Below the pieces are notes generated by a model. The model was not told the origin of the DNA. It saw only the letters and a program-made list of their open reading frames with translations, and did no database searches. DNA of 64,000 bases from the NCBI RefSeq assembly GCF_014170305.1, contig NZ_LZZT01000038.1:29111-93110 (forward strand). The letters are read 5' to 3'. Made by a program: the position numbers and the translations under genes. Below are positions 43,440 through 51,526 of the stretch, one piece after another. Numbering within the stretch: position 1 is the stretch's first letter; each line of letters begins with the position of its first letter. This stretch comes from Achromobacter sp. UMC71. GTDB taxonomy: Bacteria; Pseudomonadota; Gammaproteobacteria; Burkholderiales; Burkholderiaceae_B.

Positions 43440-44066
43440 ATGACCACCGACACTTCCGTTTCCCAAGACCGCCGCCGCCATGTGCAGGATGCCCTGGCCG
43501 ACATTCGCGGCCTGTTGGCCGCCGCGCCCTTGACCCGCGACCTGCTGGCCCAGGTGACCGCTCGCCTGGAGCAATTGGCCGCGCACCGCGCGTTGTTTCC
43601 CGCCACCGATTTCCCGCCGCCAGGGGCCGGGCAGGGCGTGGGCGCGTCCACGCGCTATCGCCTGAACCCCGATGATGGCGACGGCGCGCCGGCGCTCTAT
43701 CTGAATTCGATCAATCCGGGCAAGACCACCTTGCCGCACAATCACACCACCTGGGCCGCCATCGTGGCGCTGTCGGGACAGGAACTGAACCGCGTCTACC
43801 GCCGCAGCGACGACGGCTCGCAAGCCGGCCGCGCCACGCTGGAGCAGGTGCGGGAAGTGGTGGTGCAACCGGGTCAATCGGTGTCGTTCCTGCCGGACGA
43901 CATCCACAGCATCCACGTCACCGGCGACGAACCGACGCTGCACTTCCATCTGTATGGCCAGCCGCTGGAGACCCTGTCGGGCCGCATCGGCATCGACCTT
44001 TCCACGGGCGAGATCGTGAACTACAACGCCACCCAGATGAAGCCGGGCCAGGAGCAGCGCGCATGA
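43440..44066 (+). CDS. Cysteine-dioxygenase-like cupin
   Basis: A 208-residue member of the cysteine dioxygenase type I superfamily. The iron-binding histidines are visible: H100 and H102 in LPHNHTTW and H156 in PDDIHSIHV; HLYGQP (Tyr172) corresponds to the HLYSPP tyrosine of CDO. The usual CDO cysteine crosslink partner is not evident, as in many bacterial thiol dioxygenases. Expected reaction: O2-dependent oxidation of cysteine, or a related thiol such as mercaptopropionate, to the sulfinate. It sits between the ABC ATPase and a cystathionine beta-lyase-like gene whose ATG overlaps its stop (ATGA). Confidence 0.83.
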   Translation: MTTDTSVSQDRRRHVQDALADIRGLLAAAPLTRDLLAQVTARLEQLAAHRALFPATDFPPPGAGQGVGASTRYRLNPDDGDGAPALYLNSINPGKTTLPHNHTTWAAIVALSGQELNRVYRRSDDGSQAGRATLEQVREVVVQPGQSVSFLPDDIHSIHVTGDEPTLHFHLYGQPLETLSGRIGIDLSTGEIVNYNATQMKPGQEQRA

Positions 44067-45271
44067 GCGGCCTGGACCAAGCCCACGTGCAGACCCGCCT
44101 GGTGCACGCCGGCTCGCCCGAATTGAACGGCGGGGCCGGACCGGTCAACGTGCCGGTGGTGCGCACCAGCACGGTGCGCTTCGCCGATACCGCAACGCAT
44201 GCAGCGCTGAACGGCCAGCGTGCCGCCGGCGAGCGCGTGGCCACATACGGCCGCCATGGCCTGGACACGCACCAGGCGCTGGAGGCCGCGGTGGCGTCGT
44301 TGGAAGGCGGCTACCGCAGCATTCTTGCGCCTTCGGGCTTGTCGGCGATCGTGCTGGTGCTGCTGGCGACCCTGGCCCCGGGCGAACACGCGCTGGTGTC
44401 GGACAGCGTCTACTCGCCGGTGCGGCGGGTAGACAAGACACTGTTGCAGCGCTACGGCATCGAGCTCGAATACTTTTCGCCGGGCAAGGACGACCTGGAA
44501 ACATTGATCCGCCCCACGACACGCTTGCTGTATCTGGAATCGCCCAGCTCGCTGCTGTATGAAGTGCTGGACCTGCCGGCGCTGGCCGCCACGGCGCGGC
44601 GCCGCGGCGTGTTGGTGGCCACCGACAACACCTGGAGCGGCGGCCTGTATTACCAGCCGCTGGCGCTGGGCGCGCACATTTCCATCCAGGCGGCCACCAA
44701 ATACCTGGCCGGCCATTCCGACGTGATGATGGGCGTGGTGACCGTGGACAGCGCCGAGCTGGCGCAGCGCATCGGCGCGACCTACGATGCGCTGGGCCTG
44801 GCGGTGGGCGCGGACGACGCTTACCTGACGCTGCGCGGCATGCGCACGCTGGACGTGCGTCTGGCGCGCCATCATCACAACGCGTTGAGCGTGGCGCAAT
44901 ACCTGTCGCGCCATGCCGACGTGGCCCGCGTGTTCTACCCGGCGCTGCCGCAAGACCCCGGCCATGCGCTGTGGCAACGCGATTTCAGCGGCGCCAGCGG
45001 GCTGGTGTCGTTCGCCTTCCCGGCGGGGCAGCCGGGCGCGGCGGCGCGCTTTATCGACGCGCTGCGCTATTTCTCGATCGGCGCGTCCTGGGGCGGCTAC
45101 GAAAGTCTGGCGCTGCAGGCCGCGCCCGAGCGCCTGGCCGAGCACAGCGTCTGGGAAGGCGCGGGCGAAGTGGTGCGCCTGCACATCGGCCTGGAGCATC
45201 CGCTGGACCTGGTCGGCGACCTGGACCGGGCTTTCGGCGTGGTGCGCGACGGGCTGCGGCGCAGCGCTTGA
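44063..45271 (+). CDS. Cystathionine beta-lyase-like PLP enzyme (Cys/Met metabolism family)
   Basis: A 402-residue fold-type I PLP enzyme of the Cys/Met metabolism group. The PLP lysine is K213 in QAATKYLAGHSDVMMG; D188 (ATDNTWSGG) and the YGRHG tyrosine also match. The sequence SDVMMG and TWSGGLYYQPL are nearest to MetC-type beta-lyases, which split the C-S bond of cystathionine or cystine-like substrates to pyruvate, ammonia and a thiol or persulfide. Its coupling to the dioxygenase-like gene suggests removal of sulfur from an imported compound rather than methionine synthesis. Confidence 0.87.
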   Translation: MSGLDQAHVQTRLVHAGSPELNGGAGPVNVPVVRTSTVRFADTATHAALNGQRAAGERVATYGRHGLDTHQALEAAVASLEGGYRSILAPSGLSAIVLVLLATLAPGEHALVSDSVYSPVRRVDKTLLQRYGIELEYFSPGKDDLETLIRPTTRLLYLESPSSLLYEVLDLPALAATARRRGVLVATDNTWSGGLYYQPLALGAHISIQAATKYLAGHSDVMMGVVTVDSAELAQRIGATYDALGLAVGADDAYLTLRGMRTLDVRLARHHHNALSVAQYLSRHADVARVFYPALPQDPGHALWQRDFSGASGLVSFAFPAGQPGAAARFIDALRYFSIGASWGGYESLALQAAPERLAEHSVWEGAGEVVRLHIGLEHPLDLVGDLDRAFGVVRDGLRRSA

Positions 45272-45325
45272 CGCATATGCAAATGACTCCATGTGTTTAG
45301 GGTTTCTGATTATGTAGAAGCAATT

Positions 45326-45358
45326 ACAACCTCTTTGTCCGGTTGTACCCCCGGGTAC
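45326..45358. promoter_or_regulatory. Clustered dyads upstream of the VOC gene
   Basis: Two overlapping inverted repeats: ACAACC-N9-GGTTGT (45326-45346) and GTACCC-CC-GGGTAC (45345-45358, perfect). They lie 36 bases and more before the VOC gene ATG, after the end of the MetC-like gene, and mark a probable promoter/operator that starts a second transcription unit within the island. Confidence 0.5.
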
Positions 45359-45393
45359 TAGAATTTGCCTTGTTCCACGGTTGGCGGCAGGGC

Positions 45394-45741
45394 ATGTCTT
45401 CTATTTCATCCATCGGTTCGGTACAGCTTTCCTTTGTGGCGCGGCGGCTGGACGCGGTGCGCGAGTTCTACTTGCGCACCGTGGGGCTGGACGAAGTGCC
45501 CGCGGCGGGCGGGCGCTTGCTGTTCGCGCTGGGCGATGCGACGCTGTCGCTCTCGCCCGTCGACGAGATCAGCCGCGAGGTCAAGCCCGACTACCTGACC
45601 ATCAAGACCCGCGCCTACGACGACATCCTCTTGCGCCTGCGCGACGCGGGCTATCACCCCGTCTGTTCGCTGCCTGACGCCGGCCAGCGCGTCATGTACG
45701 TCAAAGACCCTTCCGGCAATCAACTGGCCTTTCTCGGCTAG
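45394..45741 (+). CDS. Small VOC (glyoxalase/dioxygenase fold) protein
   Basis: A 115-residue single vicinal-oxygen-chelate domain: VQLSFVARRLDAVREFYLRT opens the beta-alpha-beta unit, and YVKDPSGNQLAFLG is the canonical closing D-P-x-G-N-x-x-x-x. The metal-binding His/Glu pattern is incomplete (no His at the first position), so it may not be an enzyme of the glyoxalase I kind. It lies in the sulfur island directly before the CysB-like regulator. Confidence 0.8.
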   Translation: MSSISSIGSVQLSFVARRLDAVREFYLRTVGLDEVPAAGGRLLFALGDATLSLSPVDEISREVKPDYLTIKTRAYDDILLRLRDAGYHPVCSLPDAGQRVMYVKDPSGNQLAFLG

Positions 45742-45759
45742 GGCCGGGCAAGGCTTCTC

Positions 45760-45788
45760 CCGGTATCCGATTCCGGCATCCGGTATCC
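45760..45788. repeat. Three short direct repeats before the CysB-like gene
   Basis: CCGGTATCC (45760-45768), CCGGCATCC (45773-45781) and CCGGTATCC (45780-45788) lie in tandem; the first and third are 20 bases apart, two helical turns. They are 16 bases upstream of the regulator ATG and could be a binding array for its own product. Confidence 0.35.
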
Positions 45789-45804
45789 ACAGGCCCAGCG
45801 ATCC

Positions 45805-46734
45805 ATGAACTTCCAGCAACTGCGTTCCGTGCGCGAGGCGGTGCGCCGCGACTTCAATCTGACCGATGTGTCGGAAAGCCTGCATACCTCGCAGCCGGGC
45901 GTCAGCCGCCAGATCCGCGAGTTGGAGGAAGAGGTCGGCGTCGACATCTTCGTGCGTTCGGGCAAGCGGCTGATCGGCCTGACGCCGCCGGGGGAATTGA
46001 TCCTGCCGCTGGTCGAGCAGATCCTGCAGTGCGCTGACAACATCCGCCACGCGGGGGCCGAGTACGCCGACAGCCGCACGGGCGTGCTGTCCATTGCCGC
46101 CACGCATTCGCAGGCGCGCTACGCCTTGCCGCCGGTAATCAAGGAATTTCGCCAGCGCTATCCCGAAGTCGTGCTGCACCTGCACCAGGGGTCGCCCAAG
46201 CAGGTGTCGGAAATGCTGCTGGAAGGCGAGGCCGACATCGGCGTGGCGACCGAGGCGGTGGCGGATTATCCGGGCCTGTTGAACCTGCCGTGCTACCGCT
46301 GGAGCCACAGCATCATCGTGCCCAAGGGCCATCCGCTCAGCGCGGTGCAGGGCGGCATCAGCCTGTCGCAACTGTCGCGCTATCCCATCATTACCTACGG
46401 GCGCGGCTATACCGGACGAGCGCATATCGACGAGGCTTTCGCACGCGCCGGCATCACGCCGGACATCGTCATGACCGCGATGGACGCGGACGTCATCAAG
46501 ACCTATGTGGAACTGGAGCTGGGCGTGGGCATCGTGGCGGCGGTGGCCTGGGACGCCGAGCGCGACACGCGGCTGTGCGCCATCGACGCGCGCCACCTGT
46601 TCGAAATCAACCTGACCCGCCTGGCCATCCGCCGCGGCGCCTGGCTGCGCGGCTACGCCTTTCATTTCATCGAGATGTTCGTACCCACGCTGACGCGCGC
46701 CGTGGTGGACCAGGCGCTCAAGGGCGAGGCCTGA
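45805..46734 (+). CDS. CysB-like LysR-family regulator
   Basis: A 309-residue LysR protein of the CysB/Cbl group. The start MNFQQLRSVREAVRRDFNLT, then SLHTSQPGVSRQIRELEEEV and FVRSGKRLIGLTPPG closely follow the CysB pattern (LYTSQPG, F-RSGK-L--LTP-G). In proteobacteria CysB relatives activate sulfate, thiosulfate and organosulfur assimilation genes with N-acetylserine or O-acetylserine as effector. Its place inside this island, just upstream of the dioxygenase-rhodanese fusion, makes it the likely local activator. Whether it is the main CysB or a second copy cannot be seen from this window. Confidence 0.9.
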   Translation: MNFQQLRSVREAVRRDFNLTDVSESLHTSQPGVSRQIRELEEEVGVDIFVRSGKRLIGLTPPGELILPLVEQILQCADNIRHAGAEYADSRTGVLSIAATHSQARYALPPVIKEFRQRYPEVVLHLHQGSPKQVSEMLLEGEADIGVATEAVADYPGLLNLPCYRWSHSIIVPKGHPLSAVQGGISLSQLSRYPIITYGRGYTGRAHIDEAFARAGITPDIVMTAMDADVIKTYVELELGVGIVAAVAWDAERDTRLCAIDARHLFEINLTRLAIRRGAWLRGYAFHFIEMFVPTLTRAVVDQALKGEA

Positions 46735-46838
46735 ACACGGCCGGCTCACCACGGCTCCGCAATCAATCGGCCGTCGACAAACCGCCGGGTTGCGGCCGGG
46801 ACGCCGTGGGCCGCATCCATGCAGCGCCCGCATATCCA

Positions 46839-46852
46839 TAGAAACATTTCTA
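46839..46852. promoter_or_regulatory. Palindrome upstream of the dioxygenase-rhodanese fusion
   Basis: TAGAAA-CA-TTTCTA, a perfect 14-base dyad in the 187-base gap between the CysB-like gene and the fusion gene, 69 bases before the ATG. Possible operator for the CysB-like protein. Confidence 0.45.
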
Positions 46853-46921
46853 CGTTGTCCGCGCGGGGGCCGCGGACGTAGGCTGGTCCGGTTCTTCAAC
46901 TCAGGAATTCCGGGCCATCCC

Positions 46922-49135
46922 ATGAGCACCTCTTCCCACGCGGCGGCCGCCGCCCATGCATCCCCCATCGACAGCGAACGTGCGCAAGCCGTGCGCTCGT
47001 TCATCGCCCAGGTCAAGGCCGTGGCGCCGGACCCCGCGCGGGCCACGCCGGACCAATTGACGCAGGTGGCCACGCTGCTCGAAGCCCTGGGCCGCCGCCG
47101 CGAGCTGTTTCCGCCCGACGCTTTTGCGGTGGTGCCGGGCCGGCCCACGTCGATCTACCGGCTGGCCGAAGACGTGGACGGCGGCTATGCGCTGTACCTG
47201 TCGCTGGGCGAACCCGGCAAGGCGCAGCCGCCGCACGACCACACCACCTGGGCCATCATCGCCGGCGTATCGGGCAACGAGCGCAACGAGGTCTATGCGC
47301 GCAGCGCTGGGGCCGAGCCGGGCCGCGATGTCCTGACGCACGTGCGCCGCGTGGACGTGGGCCCGGGCGCTTCCATCGTGCTAGGCCCCAGCGACGTGCA
47401 CACCATCGAACTGGTGGGCGATGCGCCGGGCGCGCATCTGCATTTCTACGGCCTGGCGCTGGACCGCCTGCATGGCCGCGTGGTGTTTGAAAGCACCGCG
47501 GGCGGCTCGTACCGCACGTTCTCGCCGCCGGCCGCGATCTACCACGCGCGCCTGTCGCCGGCCGGCTTGCAAGCCGAGCTGCGCGGCGAGGCCGAGATCG
47601 CCGTGCTGGACGTGCGCGAAGCCGGCCGCTACGCGCGCCGCCATCTGCTGTACGCCGTGCCCGCGCCGCTGTGGCGCCTGGAAGTGCTGGCCGACCGCCT
47701 GGTGCCGCGCCGTGACACGCGCATCGTGCTGGTGGACGACGACGAAACGCTGGCCCACCAGGCCGCGGCCAAACTGACCCGGCTGGGCTGGACCGACATC
47801 TCGGTGCTGGCCGGCGGCACCGACGGCTGGGAAAGAGAAGGGCGCGAACTGTTCTCGGGCACCAACGTGCCCAGCAAGGCGTTCGGCGAGGTCATCGAAC
47901 ACGAAAAGCACACGCCCTGGATCGACGTGGACGAACTGCACGAGCGCGTGGCGCGCGGCGATGACATCGTGGTGGTCGACAGCCGCACCCCCGAGGAATT
48001 TCATAACTTCACGCTGCCGTTCTCGCACAGCCTGCCGGGCGCCGAGCTGGTGTACCGCATCCGCGAACTGGCGCCGGACCCCAAGACTTTCGTGGTGGTG
48101 AACTGTGCCGGACGCACCCGCAGCATCGTCGGCGCGCAGACGCTGATCGACGCCGGCATCCCCAACCGGGTGGCCTCGCTGCGCAACGGCACCATGGAAT
48201 GGCTGCTGTCCGGCCGCGAACTGGCCTACGGCCGCCAGGCGGCGCTGCCCGAACCGTCGGCCGATAGCGCCGCCGCCGCCCGCGAGCAGGCCCGCGACGT
48301 GGCGCAGCGCGCCGGCATCGGCCACATCGACGCGGCCACCCTGCAGGCCTTCGAGGCCGAACAGGCGTCGCGCACGCTGTACAAATTCGACGTGCGGACC
48401 CGCGAGGAATACGAGACCGGCCACCTGCCGGGCTGGCGCTGGGCGCCGGGCGGCCAACTGGTGCAGGCCACTGACGAATACCTGGCCACGCGCCGCGCCC
48501 GGGTGGTGCTGGTCGACTGGGACGGCGTGCGCGCCCAGACGACCGGCGCCTGGCTGGCGCAATTGGGCGCGGTCGAGGTCTACCTGTACCAGCCGCCCGC
48601 CTTGGCCGCGCTGGAACGCGGCGCCGAAACGCGCCGTGTGCTGCGCCATCGGCCGGACGCGCCGGCGCTGCGCGCGCAGGCCCTGCAAGCCGCCCTGGAT
48701 GCGGGCGAGGTCGAGGTCTTCGACGTGGAGTCGCGGCTGGCCTACGAGCGCGGCCATGTGCCCGGCGCCCGCTACGCCGCGCCGGACCGCCTGCAGGAGT
48801 TCCTGCCTGCCGACACGCAACGCGCCATCGTGCTGACCTCGCCCGACGGCGTGCTGGCCAGCGTGGTGGCGGCCGACCTGGCCTGGCGCACCGGCCGGCC
48901 GGTGCGCTACCTGCTGGGCGGCACGCGCGCCTGGCAAGCCCAGGGGCTGGCGCTGGCCCAAGGCGCCGGCGGCGTGCTGACCGGCGACGACGACCAGAGC
49001 ATCAGCCCGTACCTGTTCGACGACCTGTCGGCGCGCGACCAGGGCTTTCGCGACTACCTGGACTGGGAGCTGGGCCTGGTGGCGCAACTGGAACGCGACG
49101 GCAGCGCCGATATCCGCCTGATCGCGGCGGCTTGA
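46922..49135 (+). CDS. Fusion of cysteine-dioxygenase-like cupin and four rhodanese-like domains
   Basis: A 737-residue cytoplasmic protein. Residues about 20-195 are a thiol-dioxygenase-type cupin: H105 and H107 (PPHDHTTW), H160 (GPSDVH) and Y176 (LHFYG). Then come four rhodanese-like units, about 205-315, 330-435, 465-570 and 585-680. Only the second keeps an active-site cysteine, C395 in VVNCAGRTRS; in the others the position is occupied by VDDDE, VDWDG and TSPDG, so they are probably structural or regulatory. A C-terminal tail of about 55 residues follows. It likely links oxidation of a thiol or persulfide to sulfane-sulfur transfer. The ATG at 46922 lacks a strong ribosome-binding site but the upstream frame is not protein-like. 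Confidence 0.85.
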   Translation: MSTSSHAAAAAHASPIDSERAQAVRSFIAQVKAVAPDPARATPDQLTQVATLLEALGRRRELFPPDAFAVVPGRPTSIYRLAEDVDGGYALYLSLGEPGKAQPPHDHTTWAIIAGVSGNERNEVYARSAGAEPGRDVLTHVRRVDVGPGASIVLGPSDVHTIELVGDAPGAHLHFYGLALDRLHGRVVFESTAGGSYRTFSPPAAIYHARLSPAGLQAELRGEAEIAVLDVREAGRYARRHLLYAVPAPLWRLEVLADRLVPRRDTRIVLVDDDETLAHQAAAKLTRLGWTDISVLAGGTDGWEREGRELFSGTNVPSKAFGEVIEHEKHTPWIDVDELHERVARGDDIVVVDSRTPEEFHNFTLPFSHSLPGAELVYRIRELAPDPKTFVVVNCAGRTRSIVGAQTLIDAGIPNRVASLRNGTMEWLLSGRELAYGRQAALPEPSADSAAAAREQARDVAQRAGIGHIDAATLQAFEAEQASRTLYKFDVRTREEYETGHLPGWRWAPGGQLVQATDEYLATRRARVVLVDWDGVRAQTTGAWLAQLGAVEVYLYQPPALAALERGAETRRVLRHRPDAPALRAQALQAALDAGEVEVFDVESRLAYERGHVPGARYAAPDRLQEFLPADTQRAIVLTSPDGVLASVVAADLAWRTGRPVRYLLGGTRAWQAQGLALAQGAGGVLTGDDDQSISPYLFDDLSARDQGFRDYLDWELGLVAQLERDGSADIRLIAAA

Positions 49136-49167
49136 CCGGGCGCGGCGTCCTCCCCGATGCATCCGCC

Positions 49168-49193
49168 TTGTAGTAATCAAGTTATGCCTACAA
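49168..49193. promoter_or_regulatory. Inverted repeat upstream of the exported rhodanese gene
   Basis: TTGTAG-N14-CTACAA in the 131-base gap before the exported rhodanese, with AT-rich flanks. The spacing fits a LysR-type dimer site and could be another target of the CysB-like regulator. Confidence 0.4.
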
Positions 49194-49266
49194 AGTTGTT
49201 CCTGACTGTAAGCTGAACACATATTCTCCGGATTCCCAGGCCCGTTCGCGCCTGCTTCCGGAGAAC

Positions 49267-50196
49267 ATGATGTCCCTATCCAAACTGCTGGCGGGCGCCT
49301 TCGCCGCGCTGGCCAGCCTGACGGCCTTTCCCGCCACGGCGCAGCATGCCAAGTACCTGGTCACCACCGAATGGCTGGAAAAGAACCTGAACGACCCCAA
49401 GGTGCGCGTCGTCGAGGTCAGCGTCAACCCCGGCCTGTTCGAGCGCGGCCACATTCCCGGCGCCAGCAACGTCAACTGGCACACCGACCTGGTCGACACC
49501 GTCAACCGCGACATCGCGCCGCCTAAGCAATTCCAGGGCCTGCTGGAACGCTCCGGCATCAACACCGACACCACCACCGTGCTGTACGGCGACAACAACA
49601 ACTGGTTCGCCGCCTGGGGCGCCTGGATTTTCGACATCTACGGCATCGACAATGTGAAGATCCTGGACGGCGGCCGCAAGAAATGGGAAGCGGAAGGGCG
49701 GCCCCTGTCCAACAGCGTCAAGACCCACGCCGCCGGCAACGTCCGCATCAAGGACGCCAACCCGGCCCTGCGCGCCCACCTGCAGGACGTGCTGGCGGTC
49801 GCACGCAAGGACAAGCAGGGCGTGCTGGTCGACATCCGCTCGGCCGACGAATACAACGGCAAGATCTTCGCGCCCAACGGCGTGCCGGAACTGGCCGTCC
49901 GCGCCGGCCACGTGCCCGGCGCGGTCAACGTGACCTGGAGCAAGCTGGTGGCCGAAGACGGCACCTTCAAGTCAGCCGACGAACTGCGCGCCATCTACCA
50001 GGCCGCTGGCGTCGACGGCAGCAAGCCCATCATCACCTACTGCCGCATCGGCGAGCGCTCCAGCCATTCCTGGTTCGCGCTGCGCAAGCTGCTGGGTTAC
50101 GACGTGCGCAACTATGACGGCTCGTGGACCGAATACGGCAACAGCGTCGGCTCGCCGATCAGCAACCCGTCCGGCACGGTCTGGGGCAAGACGTAA
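49267..50196 (+). CDS. Exported two-domain rhodanese (thiosulfate/3-mercaptopyruvate sulfurtransferase)
   Basis: A 309-residue protein with a signal peptide (MMSLSKLLAGAFAALASL, cleavage after ATA at about residue 25) and tandem rhodanese domains. The first (about 30-147) is inactive. The second carries the catalytic loop C259-R-I-G-E-R264, the C-R-x-G-x-R pattern of thiosulfate sulfurtransferases (3-mercaptopyruvate enzymes have C-G-S-G-V-T). It should therefore transfer sulfane sulfur from thiosulfate in the periplasm. Its stop is directly followed by the GTG of the TsuA-like transporter, so function in thiosulfate use is strongly implied. Confidence 0.9.
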   Translation: MMSLSKLLAGAFAALASLTAFPATAQHAKYLVTTEWLEKNLNDPKVRVVEVSVNPGLFERGHIPGASNVNWHTDLVDTVNRDIAPPKQFQGLLERSGINTDTTTVLYGDNNNWFAAWGAWIFDIYGIDNVKILDGGRKKWEAEGRPLSNSVKTHAAGNVRIKDANPALRAHLQDVLAVARKDKQGVLVDIRSADEYNGKIFAPNGVPELAVRAGHVPGAVNVTWSKLVAEDGTFKSADELRAIYQAAGVDGSKPIITYCRIGERSSHSWFALRKLLGYDVRNYDGSWTEYGNSVGSPISNPSGTVWGKT

Positions 50197-51414
50197 GTGG
50201 CAGTCCCGGAACACAGGGCGCTGCGCTATGCCATGGCGGCTACGCTGCTGGCAGCGCTCTTCCTGGCCGCCTGGCACCTGGCGCCGCTACCTGATGGCGG
50301 CCGCAATCTGTCCTTGTCGCTGTTGCTGGGCGCGGCGTTCGGCATCGTCTTGCAACGCTCGCGCTTCTGCTTCTACTGCATCGCCCGCGACGCCATCGAA
50401 CGCCGCGATCCGCGCGGCGCCTACGCCGTGCTGATCGCCTTGGCGGCCGGCACGCTGGGCTACCACGCGATCTTCGGCGCCTTCCTGCCGGTACCGGGCC
50501 CCGACCGCTTGCCTCCCGGCGCGCACATCGGTCCGGTCAGCCTGGCGCTGGTGGCCGGCGCCTTTACATTCGGCATCGGCATGCGAATCTCGGGCTCATG
50601 CATCAGCGCCCATTTCTACCGCCTGGGCGAGGGCGCGCTGGCATCACCTTTCGCCCTGCTGGGCGCAGGCGTGGGCTTCATGCTGGGTTTCGCCACCTGG
50701 AACACGCTGTACCTGGCGATGATCCAGGAAGCGCCGGTCGTCTGGCTACCCCGCCATCTGGGATACGGCGGCACGGCGCTGTTGCAATGTGCGCTGCTGG
50801 CGATTCTGGCGTGGATGTTGAGCCGGTTGGGCAAGGGCGGGGCGAGCACTGCAAGTTCGCCTATCGGCAACGGCTCGACACCGGCCGTTCCCGCGACGGA
50901 TGCAACCACGCCGCTGTGGCGCGGCGTGCTGGAACAACGCTGGTCTCCTGCCACGGGTGGCCTGCTGGTGGCGTTCATCGGCGTGATGGCGTACCTGCGC
51001 ATCGCCCCGCTGGGCGTGACCGCCGAACTGGGCAGCGTGGCACGCACCACGGCATCCGCGGCCGGTTGGCTGCCTTCCCGGCTGGAAGGCCTGGACACCT
51101 TCGCCGGTTGTGCCACAGCGGTCAAACAAGCCCTGCTATCCAACAACGGCGCATTCGTATTGGCTTTGGTCATCGGCGCGTGGGCATCTGCTTTGGCGGC
51201 AGGCGCTTTTCGCCCGAAGTGGCCAAACTGGCGGGATGTGGCGCGCAACTTCGTGGGTGGCGTCTTGATGGGCTGGGGTGGCATGACAGCACTGGGTTGC
51301 ACAGTCGGCACGTTGCTGTCGGGGGTGATGGCGGGTGCGCTGTCAGGTTGGATCTTCGGCGTGGCGTGCGTGGCGGGCATCTGGATCGCGTTGACGCTGT
51401 GGCCTACTCGGTGA
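50197..51414 (+). CDS. YeeE/YedE-family (TsuA-like) thiosulfate or sulfur-compound transporter
   Basis: A 405-residue membrane protein with about ten helices in two similar halves. Family cysteines are present: FCFYC (about 57-61), SGSC (about 131-134) in the first half, AGCAT and GCTVG in the second. In TsuA conserved cysteines relay thiosulfate through hydrogen bonds with S-H groups. The GTG start immediately follows the rhodanese stop, so the two are one operon. The hydrophilic loop at about 213-240 is variable. No TusA-like (YeeD) gene follows. Confidence 0.88.
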   Translation: MAVPEHRALRYAMAATLLAALFLAAWHLAPLPDGGRNLSLSLLLGAAFGIVLQRSRFCFYCIARDAIERRDPRGAYAVLIALAAGTLGYHAIFGAFLPVPGPDRLPPGAHIGPVSLALVAGAFTFGIGMRISGSCISAHFYRLGEGALASPFALLGAGVGFMLGFATWNTLYLAMIQEAPVVWLPRHLGYGGTALLQCALLAILAWMLSRLGKGGASTASSPIGNGSTPAVPATDATTPLWRGVLEQRWSPATGGLLVAFIGVMAYLRIAPLGVTAELGSVARTTASAAGWLPSRLEGLDTFAGCATAVKQALLSNNGAFVLALVIGAWASALAAGAFRPKWPNWRDVARNFVGGVLMGWGGMTALGCTVGTLLSGVMAGALSGWIFGVACVAGIWIALTLWPTR

Positions 51415-51452
51415 TGGTTTGTCGCTGGTCATCGTGAATCGCGGCGTTATAT

Positions 51453-51490
51453 CTTCGTAGGTCGCCCCTTGCGGCGGCGGCCCTACGAAG
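51453..51490. repeat. Long inverted repeat, possible REP-like element or terminator
   Basis: CTTCGTAGG and CCTACGAAG flank a GC-rich inner segment that also partly pairs (TCGCC with GGCGG). It lies between the convergent TsuA-like gene and a LysR gene. The sequence resembles short interspersed repeats seen in this bacterial group, but I cannot confirm other copies in the window. Confidence 0.5.
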
Positions 51491-51526
51491 CACGCTCTAC
51501 GCATGCATACAGCAACCAAAAACCGC

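Noticed and set aside
44021..45292. 423-codon minus-strand frame opposite the MetC-like gene
   Set aside because: Antisense to a PLP enzyme with an intact active site; composition is His/Arg/Gln-biased as expected for an antisense frame.
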